A stretch of 64,000 nucleotides of DNA from Bacillota bacterium (GCA_023415795.1 JAEZJG010000006.1:1-64000); one strand, 5' to 3'. Numbered from the stretch's first letter, positions 54,160 through 60,993 are shown. Translations and numbers: made by a program. Notes: generated by a model not told the origin, from the letters alone.

Positions 54160-54639
54160 TTACGCTTCCAGCAAAACACCATCCCTTGCCGCCCTGATCT
54201 TATCCAGCGCGTCGTTCTTCAGACGCCAGCAGGTGGAGGGCGAGCTGTACAACCGCTGCGCACATGCTTCCAGCGTGCGATTTTCGAAGTATCGCAGATG
54301 CACCAGCTCTGTCTCCTTTACCGACAGCCGTGCTGCCTGCACCACCGCCTCTATGTGAGCCATCGCGCGGCGTTCCTCTGCCAGCCGCTTCTCGATGGAT
54401 TTGACCTCTGCCGAGAGCTGATCCACCAGCAGTATCGCCGCCCGCTCCACCGGGCTGCCCGCACGACCCGACCGGCTGCCTTCGCGGATGTTGCCCAGCG
54501 AAGAGGGCAGACTGCTCGCTCCCTGCTCGTAAGCGCGTCTCGCCTCTGAAAGCTCCAGCATCAGCCTCCCGATGCAGCGTTTGGCATGCCAGTAATCACG
54601 TAAAAAAAGCTCCACCTCTGTTAACCGTTTGTCTGCCAA
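54160..54639 (-). CDS. ArpU/RinA-like phage transcriptional regulator
   Basis: A 159-residue protein: a helical N-terminal half with long coiled-coil character (VKSIEKRLAEERRAMAHIE) and a C-terminal sigma-70-region-4-like helix-turn-helix (LVHLRYFENRTLEACAQRL). This is the layout of ArpU/RinA-type late regulators and DUF1492 proteins found at the end of early operons in phages of Gram-positive bacteria. It starts at TTG (54639) with AAAGGGGG upstream. It is the last gene of a leftward run of five. No late phage genes follow, so its target promoter is not visible here. Confidence 0.72.
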   Translation of the reverse strand: MADKRLTEVELFLRDYWHAKRCIGRLMLELSEARRAYEQGASSLPSSLGNIREGSRSGRAGSPVERAAILLVDQLSAEVKSIEKRLAEERRAMAHIEAVVQAARLSVKETELVHLRYFENRTLEACAQRLYSSPSTCWRLKNDALDKIRAARDGVLLEA

Positions 54640-54720
54640 CTTCTGTCCCCCTTTCGTTGCGCCCTGCCGAGATACGCTGTGCGCAAGCGTTGTATTGTTT
54701 CCTCGTATTTGTTATGGTTG

Positions 54721-54927
54721 TTATGCCGCGCCGCCCTGTCGGGCAGGCCGCCGACGCGCTGTCTGCATGAACAGCGCCCACGCGTATCGCCGCACGCACG
54801 CGTCACAGATGCTGATGTCATCGTGGATATAGTAGTCCTCACCGTCGTGCACGGGACGCCCGCAGTATCCGCAGCGCATCACCACGGGCGGCTCAGACGC
54901 TTCGCCGTAAAACCGATCGTCATTCAT
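54721..54927 (-). CDS. Small zinc-finger protein of phage-like operon
   Basis: A 68-residue protein with two CxxC pairs (CGYCG near residue 19 and CDAC near residue 40), likely one zinc ribbon, and a basic C-terminal tail. No family recognised. It overlaps the upstream gene by 8 nt. The 80 nt to the next gene carry only its ribosome site. Confidence 0.6.
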   Translation of the reverse strand: MNDDRFYGEASEPPVVMRCGYCGRPVHDGEDYYIHDDISICDACVRRYAWALFMQTARRRPARQGGAA

Positions 54928-55225
54928 CGCCCGGCACCCCTCTTTTTGCCATGCGCGCCGCCAATGCCGATGCCAGCGCTTCGCATTGCGTCAGCCGCTC
55001 CGCCGCCATCTCCGCGATCGTCAGTACGCACCCCGGCAGGCTGGCTTCCTGCGCGCCCGCACTACCGCCAGGCTGCTTGAGCATCGCCTTGGACACCCGC
55101 ACCACCGCCGCCACCAGCTCCCGCAGCTCGCCGCACAACGTTGCCGCATCCGCCGCCATTGCCACGCCTGTCTGCTTGCTGATGTGCCTGTCTTGCGCCG
55201 CTGTCAGACTGCTTGCCGCCTTCAT
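54920..55225 (-). CDS. Small alanine-rich helical protein of phage-like operon
   Basis: A 101-residue, mostly helical protein with high alanine content (GELRELVAAVVRVSKAMLK, MAAERLTQCEALASALAARM) and no recognised family. The ATG at 55225 overlaps the stop of the upstream gene (ATGA), and its own stop overlaps the zinc-finger gene. A longer frame from 55549 is open but antisense-like to the two upstream genes; I reject it. Confidence 0.55.
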   Translation of the reverse strand: MKAASSLTAAQDRHISKQTGVAMAADAATLCGELRELVAAVVRVSKAMLKQPGGSAGAQEASLPGCVLTIAEMAAERLTQCEALASALAARMAKRGVPGDE

Positions 55226-55425
55226 ACGTGCGCCCTGCCTTGCTCGATGATGTCGCCCAGCGCCTTGTCCATGCGGTCCAGCTGCGCCAATGCGAGGTCT
55301 GCCAGCACCGCTGCCGCCACCGCTGTGTCCCGATCCGGCTGGATGCGCAGCGCCTTGGTCACCAGCTCCATCGACTGTGCCACCGCGTAGAAACGGCGGC
55401 TCTCCTGAAGATAGTCGTTTTTCAT
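55222..55425 (-). CDS. Small helical protein of phage-like operon
   Basis: A 67-residue helical protein (MKNDYLQESRRFYAVAQSM, ALAQLDRMDKALGDIIEQ) with no recognised family. Its ATG overlaps the end of the XRE gene by ATGA and its stop overlaps the next gene, so it belongs to the tightly coupled leftward operon. Confidence 0.55.
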   Translation of the reverse strand: MKNDYLQESRRFYAVAQSMELVTKALRIQPDRDTAVAAAVLADLALAQLDRMDKALGDIIEQGRAHV

Positions 55426-55646
55426 GCGCCCCGCCTCCTCTCGCGCTCCTGAGCGTAGAACACGCTGTACATGTCTTGCTCGCCGATGCCCAGTACCAGT
55501 GCAATGCGCCCCGCCACCTTGGGCGAGGGACAGCGCGTGCCGCCTTCAATGTCTGAATAATAACCCTGAGAGATGGCGGCTGCGCGCGACAGCTTTTCCT
55601 GTGTCAGCCCGGCTCCTTCCCTGAGCCGCGCCAATGTGATTCTCAT
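55422..55646 (-). CDS. Small XRE-family DNA-binding protein (leftward, Cro-like position)
   Basis: A 74-residue single-domain Cro/C1-type helix-turn-helix protein: LREGAGLTQEKLSRAAAIS and QGYYSDIEGGTRCPSPKVA. It is the first gene of the leftward operon and lies divergent from a second XRE gene with four operator copies between them, the position of Cro in phage switches. A TTGACA-17-TATTAT promoter precedes it with a leader of about 34 nt. Confidence 0.85.
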   Translation of the reverse strand: MRITLARLREGAGLTQEKLSRAAAISQGYYSDIEGGTRCPSPKVAGRIALVLGIGEQDMYSVFYAQERERRRGA

Positions 55647-55671
55647 ATCCCCCTTAACCTCCTGTGCAATA

Positions 55672-55757
55672 ATAGCTTGTGGCTATATAATAGTGCCTAC
55701 AGCTATACGTGTCAATAGCTCCAAGCTATGCTTTACAAATCTATCGCTAGCAGCTAT
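55672..55757. promoter_or_regulatory. Four-operator divergent control region
   Basis: Four 15-bp copies of an inverted repeat ATAGC-N5-GCTAT: 55672-55686 (perfect), 55692-55706 (right half perfect), 55715-55729 (perfect), 55743-55757 (one mismatch). Site 2 lies between the -35 and -10 of the leftward promoter, site 1 just past its -10, site 3 starts at its -35, and site 4 lies between the -35 and -10 of the rightward promoter. One or both flanking XRE proteins probably bind here. Confidence 0.8.
55687..55715 (-). promoter_or_regulatory. Leftward promoter of the phage-like operon
   Basis: On the minus strand TTGACA (55715-55710), 17 bp, TATTAT (55692-55687). Confidence 0.8.
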
Positions 55758-55760
55758 AAT
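55732..55760 (+). promoter_or_regulatory. Rightward promoter of the XRE repressor gene
   Basis: TTTACA (55732-55737), 17 bp, TATAAT (55755-55760), with operator 4 between the hexamers, implying repression of this promoter when the site is occupied. Confidence 0.8.
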
Positions 55761-55819
55761 CGTATTACAGACAGCAAACATTATGATTGCGCAACAATTT
55801 CAAATAAAGGAGAACGCTT

Positions 55820-56194
55820 ATGAAAGAAGAACTCTCAAAAAGGCTGCGCGCCATGCGCAGTATGCTGCATTTAACGCAGACGGCGCTTGCAGAGCGTATC
55901 GGCATCACCCAGCCGTATCTGGCTGAGCTGGAGCGGGGAGACAAGCGCCCCTCGCTGGACGTATTGGAGAAGCTGTGCGGCGAGCTGAACTGCTCTGCCG
56001 ACTATCTCCTTGGGCTATCGGACAGCAAGAGCTATCGCCCGATGAGCGAGGAAAACCTGCCCCACGGCATGCCCCGGCGCGGCATCTCCGGCGATGTGCT
56101 GCGCATTATGGCGGAGCGCAATATATCCGGACGCGAGCTGGAGCTGGCGCTGGACCTGGTGAAGACGATACAGGACGGCAAGGACAAGGAGTAA
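55820..56194 (+). CDS. XRE-family repressor (rightward, CI-like position)
   Basis: A 124-residue regulator with an N-terminal HTH (about 5-60; LRAMRSMLHLTQTALAERIG, QPYLAELERGDKRPSLDVL) and a short C-terminal helical part (ELELALDLVKTIQDGKDKE) that may dimerise. There is no LexA-type protease domain, so it would not respond to RecA by self-cleavage. AAAGGAGAACG precedes the ATG. It stands divergent to a Cro-sized XRE gene and immediately upstream of the A+T-rich cassette, from which it is separated by a terminator. Confidence 0.87.
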   Translation: MKEELSKRLRAMRSMLHLTQTALAERIGITQPYLAELERGDKRPSLDVLEKLCGELNCSADYLLGLSDSKSYRPMSEENLPHGMPRRGISGDVLRIMAERNISGRELELALDLVKTIQDGKDKE

Positions 56195-56305
56195 CCACAA
56201 CCGAAGTTCACCGCACTCGCAATAGCGAATGTATGTTCTTATTATAAACACGAACAGTCCTTTTTTCAGGACTCTTACAGTACATTGTGGGGAATATTGG
56301 GAAAG

Positions 56306-56337
56306 AAAAGGGAGCGAGATGATCGGCTCCCTTTTGT
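56306..56337 (+). terminator. Terminator between the repressor and the A+T-rich cassette
   Basis: A perfect 10-bp stem AAAAGGGAGC/GCTCCCTTTT (56306-56315 with 56326-56335) followed by GTGTTT. The preceding 110 nt hold an AGTCC/GGACT hairpin and no gene. Confidence 0.85.
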
Positions 56338-56365
56338 GTTTGGGTAAAAAATACGCATGCAATTA

Positions 56366-56395
56366 TTGAAAGAATATGACTAAATGTGTTATGAT
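56366..56395 (+). promoter_or_regulatory. Promoter of the TS-like/radical SAM/UDG cassette
   Basis: TTGAAA (56366-56371), 18 bp, TATGAT (56390-56395) with an extended -10 (TG at 56387-56388). The cassette can therefore be expressed independently of the XRE switch. Confidence 0.65.
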
Positions 56396-56443
56396 ATCAA
56401 AAAATATATATATTTATTAATTTTGTGGTTGGGGGCTAGGTCA

Positions 56444-57199
56444 ATGAATACACCAATCCTAATCAGTGCAGACTCTTTCCAAATTGCTTGGGCTAATGCT
56501 ATCATGTCCTTAAAAGAGAATAAATGGAAGGTTTGGGATCTCGTTGTACAGATTTCGAAACCTCAATTAATCGATGATTTATTTCATAAAGAAATGAAGG
56601 AGTTTTCATATCGACATCCTAAAGTTATTGAGCCAAACAAAGTAGCATATACCATTTTTCCATTCAGACTTTATAGAGCAGGGTCAACAACAAGGGCAAG
56701 TTTATATAGAAAATATTGGCGCTACTTTCGATGGACAAGGACAATGGAACATAGTGGTTGGGGAACCTATTTCGAACGTATGATTCGCTACCCAACAGCG
56801 CATGGAGATATAGACCAACTTGGTTCGATAATTGATAACATCAATAACAGAGAAACGGTATATGGTAGTTCTTTTGTAATTATTATACCTAGTCCAGATA
56901 GAGATATTAACCGAATTATGGGGGCACCTTGTTTAAACTACATAACTATCCAAGTCGAAAATACAGAGCCTAGGCGCACAGTTAATCTTCTTGCAGTATA
57001 TCGGAATCATGATTTTCGAGCTAGAGCCTATGGTAATTATTTAGGTCTATGTAAACTGATTGAATATATTTCATTTGAGACTAATTCAAATGTAGGAATT
57101 TTGACTTGTGTCTCATCACATGCGGAAATTCCAAATGATAAAAGAGAATTGTCGAGGATTGCGAGAGAGTATCTTAATCGGCAAGGGGTTTTTAGATGA
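56444..57199 (+). CDS. Thymidylate-synthase-fold protein (divergent)
   Basis: A 251-residue protein that I align by eye with the C-terminal core of thymidylate synthase. GAPCLNYITIQVE places C163 at the catalytic nucleophile (TS: LAPCHxxxQF), VYRNHDFRARAYGNYLGL (185-202) corresponds to the phosphate/uracil-binding R-S-x-D...G-P-F-N loop with R187 and D190, and SSHAEI (224-229) to the final H-x-Y element. The His after the catalytic Cys is Leu, and the folate-closing C-terminus is different. TS-family relatives include dUMP and dCMP hydroxymethylases of phages and nucleoside pathways, so C5 alkylation or hydroxymethylation of a pyrimidine nucleotide is the likely chemistry. ATG at 56444, weak GGGGG..AGG site; overlaps the next gene by 4 nt. 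Strongly A+T-rich. Confidence 0.65.
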   Translation: MNTPILISADSFQIAWANAIMSLKENKWKVWDLVVQISKPQLIDDLFHKEMKEFSYRHPKVIEPNKVAYTIFPFRLYRAGSTTRASLYRKYWRYFRWTRTMEHSGWGTYFERMIRYPTAHGDIDQLGSIIDNINNRETVYGSSFVIIIPSPDRDINRIMGAPCLNYITIQVENTEPRRTVNLLAVYRNHDFRARAYGNYLGLCKLIEYISFETNSNVGILTCVSSHAEIPNDKRELSRIAREYLNRQGVFR

Positions 57200-58200
57200 A
57201 ATATGAATTAAAAGAAATGAAGATAGAAGTTACAAAAAAATGTCCTCTAGCGTGCGTCCATTGTTCCAGTGATTCAAGTGAACAGGAATTTCAGCAAATA
57301 TCCATAGAAAAATGTTTGGATATTATAAAACAAGCGATTAGTATGGGCTTAAATGAATTATCTTTCTCCGGCGGTGAACCCTTAATTTGGGAAGGAATAG
57401 ATCAAGCTATTAGTTTTGCTCACTCAAATGGTGTTACTGTTAATGTCTATACGTCCGGTAATGTTGAAAGCGATGTGGTATTTCAGAGGCTTAAAAGGGC
57501 TGGATTGACAAGAGCGATATTTAGTCTATATTCAACGATTAAAGAAGAGCATAATGCAGTTACTCGAAATAGGCTAAGTTTCGACAGAACAATCGAAGCT
57601 ATTAAACATGCACAAAAGAATGATATTATTACAGAAATACATTTTGTAGCTTTAAAGAACTCCTATAAAAGGCTTGAAGATATTGTTCGTTTTGCGAGAA
57701 GCATAGGTGTACAGCAAGTAAGTGTTTTAAGATTTGTACCCCAAGGTAGAGGGGTTTTATTAGATATTATGTCTCAGGAAGAGAATCACGAGTTAGCAAC
57801 AACAATAAGGAGACTGAAGGGAGAGGGTTTTAATATCCGCACTGGTTCACCGTATAATGTGCTTTTACTAAATGATCACCCAAAGTGTATGGCTGCAAGA
57901 GACCGGCTAATAATATCACCAACTTTAAAGATATACCCTTGTGATGCTTTTAAGCAAATCGAATCCAAAGAAATTGCGAATACAGAAGTATTGTCATCAT
58001 TAGATGAGAATACACTATCTGACTGCTGGGAAAAATCACCCTACTTTAATGAGGTTAGAAGAGCTATAATAACTCCGCCTGAGGGGACTTGCAAAACATG
58101 CGTGCTCTATGTAAAATGTTTAGGCGGTTGTCTTGCTCAAAAGTTTATTACAAATCACTCTTTAGAGCCTGCTAGAGACCCGGCCTGTACAAGAAACTAG
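57196..58200 (+). CDS. Radical SAM/SPASM-type enzyme
   Basis: A 334-residue radical SAM enzyme. The 4Fe-4S triad is C16, C20, C23 (KKCPLACVHCSS), with the SAM-binding LSFSGGEPLIWEG near 56-68 and the MoaA-like core. The C-terminal part has a SPASM/twitch-type cysteine set: YPCDAFKQIE, then CKTCVLYVKCLGGC and a final DPACTRN, likely binding one or two auxiliary clusters. SPASM enzymes modify peptides, nucleosides or other small molecules; no small cysteine-rich or leader-type peptide gene is beside it, and its partners here are TS-like and UDG-like, so a nucleotide or base substrate is the better guess. Start overlaps the TS-like gene (ATGA). A+T-rich. Confidence 0.85.
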   Translation: MKYELKEMKIEVTKKCPLACVHCSSDSSEQEFQQISIEKCLDIIKQAISMGLNELSFSGGEPLIWEGIDQAISFAHSNGVTVNVYTSGNVESDVVFQRLKRAGLTRAIFSLYSTIKEEHNAVTRNRLSFDRTIEAIKHAQKNDIITEIHFVALKNSYKRLEDIVRFARSIGVQQVSVLRFVPQGRGVLLDIMSQEENHELATTIRRLKGEGFNIRTGSPYNVLLLNDHPKCMAARDRLIISPTLKIYPCDAFKQIESKEIANTEVLSSLDENTLSDCWEKSPYFNEVRRAIITPPEGTCKTCVLYVKCLGGCLAQKFITNHSLEPARDPACTRN

Positions 58201-58212
58201 GGGGCTATTGCA

Positions 58213-59349
58213 ATGGACTATTCAAAAGAGAATTTATTTAATATGCTCCTCCACTCTGTTCATAATTGCGATTTATGTGAGAGACTTTGTTCTCGAAAAA
58301 AAGTTCTATCGAAGTACAGTGGCAATCTTCATTCCAAGGTATTATTTATTGCTGAAGCACCAGGCAGGCTAGGAGCAGATTGTACCGGCATTCCACTTTA
58401 CGGGGATAAGACAGGAGATAATTTTGAAATATTGCTTAATAATATTGGATGGAGCCGCAATGATGTTTTTATAACCAACGCTGTACTATGCAATCCTCAA
58501 GATGAAAATGGGAATAATTCAACACCCAAAAGTGATGAAATAATCAATTGTAGTACATATTTAAGAATGACAATTAAGCTAATCAATCCCGAAGTGATTG
58601 TCACTTTAGGTGCAAAGGCTTTGGAAGCATTGAAGAGAATACATGAGCATGAATTTACATTAAAGAGTGCTGCTGGAACTTATCAGAAATGGGATAAGTA
58701 TATTCTTTATCCTTTATATCATATGGGTCCGAGAGCTTTAGTTCATAGGCCACTTGCTGAACAACGAGCAGATTTTATTAAACTCTCGCACTATATAGAT
58801 CCAATGGATGGCATTAAGAAAAAAAATAGAACACAAAGAGAATCACAAAAGCAAAATGACAGACTACTACCATTAGCAAAGTTAGTTGTTGATTTCTGTA
58901 ATGAGCTTTCATTATTTAAATTAACCAAGCTTCTATATTTAATTGACTATACCTCACTTAAGCAATTTGGTAATAGCATCAGTGGGTCAGTATTTCTACG
59001 CATGCAAGAGGGTCCATGGATACCATCACTTAGTTCTTTGATTAATAATAACAAGAGATATTTCTCTGTATTTTTCATAAAGAAGCAGCCATATGTGCAC
59101 TCAACAACAGAAAGATACGAAGATGATAGGTATTCAACAACAGAAAAGGAGTTAGTACTTAATGTTCTTCGACAGTACGCAACATTATCTGATTCGGAAC
59201 TTAAGACAGTTGTCTATCTGACAAAGCCTATGAGGTACATTTTGCGAGAAGAAAAAAAGGGAGAAAATATGCTCCGAATACCCGTTTTATATAGAGACGA
59301 CACTGTGATTAATCTGCATGATACTAGGCCGACTGAAGATAACATATGA
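58213..59349 (+). CDS. UDG-family 4-like domain fused to a Panacea/SocA (DUF4065)-like domain
   Basis: A 378-residue two-domain protein. Residues about 15-195 match the Fe-S uracil-DNA glycosylase family 4/5: CDLC (C19, C22), IAEAPGRLGADCTGIPLYG (motif I), TNAVLCNPQ (C93) and NCSTYLRMTI (C113), the four usual cluster ligands. Motif II, usually HPS, reads LYHMGPRALVHRP, so specificity may have changed. Residues about 218-345 (LPLAKLVVDFCNE, LFKLTKLLYLIDYTSLK, GNSISGSVFLRMQEGPWIPS) resemble SocA/Panacea, a domain known from promiscuous antitoxins. The fusion is unfamiliar to me. AGGGGG precedes the ATG, 12 nt after the radical SAM gene. A+T-rich, no terminator with a T-run visible after it. Confidence 0.72.
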   Translation: MDYSKENLFNMLLHSVHNCDLCERLCSRKKVLSKYSGNLHSKVLFIAEAPGRLGADCTGIPLYGDKTGDNFEILLNNIGWSRNDVFITNAVLCNPQDENGNNSTPKSDEIINCSTYLRMTIKLINPEVIVTLGAKALEALKRIHEHEFTLKSAAGTYQKWDKYILYPLYHMGPRALVHRPLAEQRADFIKLSHYIDPMDGIKKKNRTQRESQKQNDRLLPLAKLVVDFCNELSLFKLTKLLYLIDYTSLKQFGNSISGSVFLRMQEGPWIPSLSSLINNNKRYFSVFFIKKQPYVHSTTERYEDDRYSTTEKELVLNVLRQYATLSDSELKTVVYLTKPMRYILREEKKGENMLRIPVLYRDDTVINLHDTRPTEDNI

Positions 59350-59425
59350 TAGCACGCCCTTCCATGTCTTTCAATCGGCTTTGCAGGGGAAAGGCACACC
59401 AAAAGCCGTGTTACGCTACTCACAA

Positions 59426-59492
59426 ACGCTTTGTTTGTGTCCCAGACACAAGCAAAGCGTAACCCCGATGGCAGACTAGTGGCTGCCATCGG
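59426..59492. repeat. Two tandem hairpins at the right edge of the cassette
   Basis: First: a 16-bp stem with one mismatch (59426-59441 with 59445-59460, loop CCA). Second: a perfect 10-bp stem (59465-59474 with 59483-59492), whose right part includes the stop region of the minus-strand DUF1697 gene. Neither has a T-run, so they are not typical terminators. They may be boundary or attachment-type sequences, or bidirectional transcript ends. Confidence 0.55.
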
Positions 59493-60021
59493 AAAGCTCC
59501 GCCAGCTTCCGCGCCGTATTCGCATTCCTAATCGTGACGCTGCTATACGCCTTGGTGCCCACAATCTTGCTGTAGCGTGTGCGAGACCATGTCTTGCGCG
59601 GGGCAGACCAGAATATCACCGGACCATGGCTGGCCACCTGCTCGTATTCGGGCTTGGTGTCGCCAATCTGCGGCATCAGCGTTTCCGGCGTGGCAGGCGG
59701 CAGCACGAATAAGGCGTTGTGGGTAGAGTCCGCATCGTGCCCCCACCAGTCGGGTGCGTGGGCAATCGCGTCTTTCAGCGCCGCGGCTGTTATCACCATC
59801 ACGGGCACGGCAAAGCCAAATCGCCGGGCGATCAGCTCCTCGCATTGCTGTGCGAGCGCGGTCTGCGAACCCTCCGCCGTAAACAGCACGTTGCCGCTGT
59901 TGATGTACGTGGATACGTCGGCAAAGCCCGCCTGCTCGAACAGCGCCTTTAGCTCCTTCATGGGCACGGTGTTTTTGCCGCCCACGTTGATGCCCCGCAA
60001 AAGGGCAATATATCTCTCCAT
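59476..60021 (-). CDS. DUF1697 family protein
   Basis: A 181-residue DUF1697 protein: MERYIALLRGINVGGKNTVP, LKALFEQAGFADVSTYINSG and RYSKIVGTKAYSSVTIRN are family hallmarks. The biochemical role is unknown; the fold is small and cytoplasmic. I start at the ATG at 60021, which matches the usual family start; an ATG at 60039 with AAAGAGAAG would add six residues. The gene sits right behind the start of a truncated cupin gene, whose ribosome site is intact. Confidence 0.85.
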   Translation of the reverse strand: MERYIALLRGINVGGKNTVPMKELKALFEQAGFADVSTYINSGNVLFTAEGSQTALAQQCEELIARRFGFAVPVMVITAAALKDAIAHAPDWWGHDADSTHNALFVLPPATPETLMPQIGDTKPEYEQVASHGPVIFWSAPRKTWSRTRYSKIVGTKAYSSVTIRNANTARKLAELSDGSH

Positions 60022-60038
60022 ATTATATCCCACAGGCA

Positions 60039-60071
60039 TGACAGCTTCTCTTTCACGTTGACCACGCCCAT
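60039..60071 (-). pseudogene. Start of a lost cupin-domain gene
   Basis: Minus-strand ATG at 60071 with a strong AGGAGGACAAGCC site begins MGVVNVKEKLS, like the start of small cupin proteins (VVNVKEKL). After about 11 codons the frame becomes an out-of-frame reading of the DUF1697 gene. A deletion probably joined the two. Confidence 0.4.
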
Positions 60072-60162
60072 GGCTTGTCCTCCTTTGCTGAGCGGGGATA
60101 TATTTTCACTATACCGCCCATAGATGCCGCTGTCAAACAGCGCCGCGCTGCGGTGCAAGTGC

Positions 60163-60843
60163 CTAGCGGCAGCGGGGTTCGCGCACCTCGTCAGACCAGA
60201 CCAGCGTGAATTCGGGGATGCCGCTGGCATACGGCGCAATCTGATACTGCTGGAAATAGACCACCACGCCGTGCGCGTTCAGAAAGAAGCTGCGCGGGTT
60301 GAAGTTCTGCGCCGCGTTTTTCTGGTAGTCGTCGAAATACATGGCGGTGCCCTCGGCAAGCTGGTCGGCAATTTGCGCGTTGATGGATTCCAGCACGAAC
60401 GCGGGATATGGCACGGGCGGGGCAAGGAAGCGTGGCAGCGGCTGTCGCTGCGCGTTCTTCAAATCCCACGTGTCGGACGAGCGGATGGTGTTGCCGTGCG
60501 CGCCGCCGGTGAATTGGTAGTTGTCGGCATACAGGCTGACGGTGCAGTTCTGGTTGTAGGTGATGGTGTGCACCATCATGGCCTCGTAGGCGTGAAAGGG
60601 GTAGTCGTGCGACGTTGCGTACTCGTAATCGCGCACAGCCTGCGGATACAATATCTGGCGGTAACGCTGCCGCTGCAGCGCGGCGCGCGAGTGATAATAG
60701 CGGTTCATTTCGTTGACCGCGATGCGAAACACGGCGGACGAAAACTCCGGGTAGCGGATGGTGTATGTCAGCACAGGCACGCCTTTGTGCAGCAGCGTTT
60801 CTTCCATCACCTGTTCGCGCACGATAATCGGGTCGCCAATCAT
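60163..60843 (-). CDS. DUF3298/DUF4163 (RsiV/PdaC-like) protein
   Basis: A 226-residue protein with the DUF4163-DUF3298 arrangement: TYTIRYPEFSSAVFRIAVNEMN near the start, then NQNCTVSLYADNYQFTGGAHG (in pieces), SDTWDLKNAQRQPL and a C-terminal FNPRSFFLNAHGVVVYFQQYQIAPYASG (in pieces). These domains occur outside the cell in RsiV anti-sigma factors and PdaC deacetylases, but this protein has no signal peptide or membrane anchor. AAGGAGGG lies before the ATG at 60843. The frame continues open far upstream antisense to galM; that part is not real. Confidence 0.83.
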   Translation of the reverse strand: MIGDPIIVREQVMEETLLHKGVPVLTYTIRYPEFSSAVFRIAVNEMNRYYHSRAALQRQRYRQILYPQAVRDYEYATSHDYPFHAYEAMMVHTITYNQNCTVSLYADNYQFTGGAHGNTIRSSDTWDLKNAQRQPLPRFLAPPVPYPAFVLESINAQIADQLAEGTAMYFDDYQKNAAQNFNPRSFFLNAHGVVVYFQQYQIAPYASGIPEFTLVWSDEVREPRCR

Positions 60844-60963
60844 GGGGGAGCCCTCCTTGTTGGGTTCTATGCTCACTAATAATCTATTCGTCCGGCGGCG
60901 TACGCAGACCGCAGTTGTTCTTTCCGCGCAAACAAAACCGCAAAATAATGCGTGAATTAGTGT

Positions 60964-60993
60964 TTGTGTGTACGCTTGAGTGAATGCTATAAT
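60964..60993 (+). promoter_or_regulatory. galM promoter
   Basis: TTGTGT (60964-60969), 18 bp, TATAAT (60988-60993), with an extended -10 TG at 60985-60986. About 45 nt before the ATG. Confidence 0.6.

Noticed and set aside
54920..55549. A 209-codon form of the alanine-rich gene
   Set aside because: The extra N-terminal part overlaps two better-supported genes; the ATG at 55225 gives the ATGA coupling seen throughout the operon.
56444..57199. Calling the TS-fold gene thyA
   Set aside because: Most ThyA signature residues are absent and the context is accessory, so a housekeeping thymidylate synthase role is not supported.
57196..58200. A ribosomally made peptide (RiPP) maturase reading of the radical SAM gene
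   Set aside because: No small precursor-peptide gene or leader-recognition domain is visible around it; the partners are nucleotide-type proteins.
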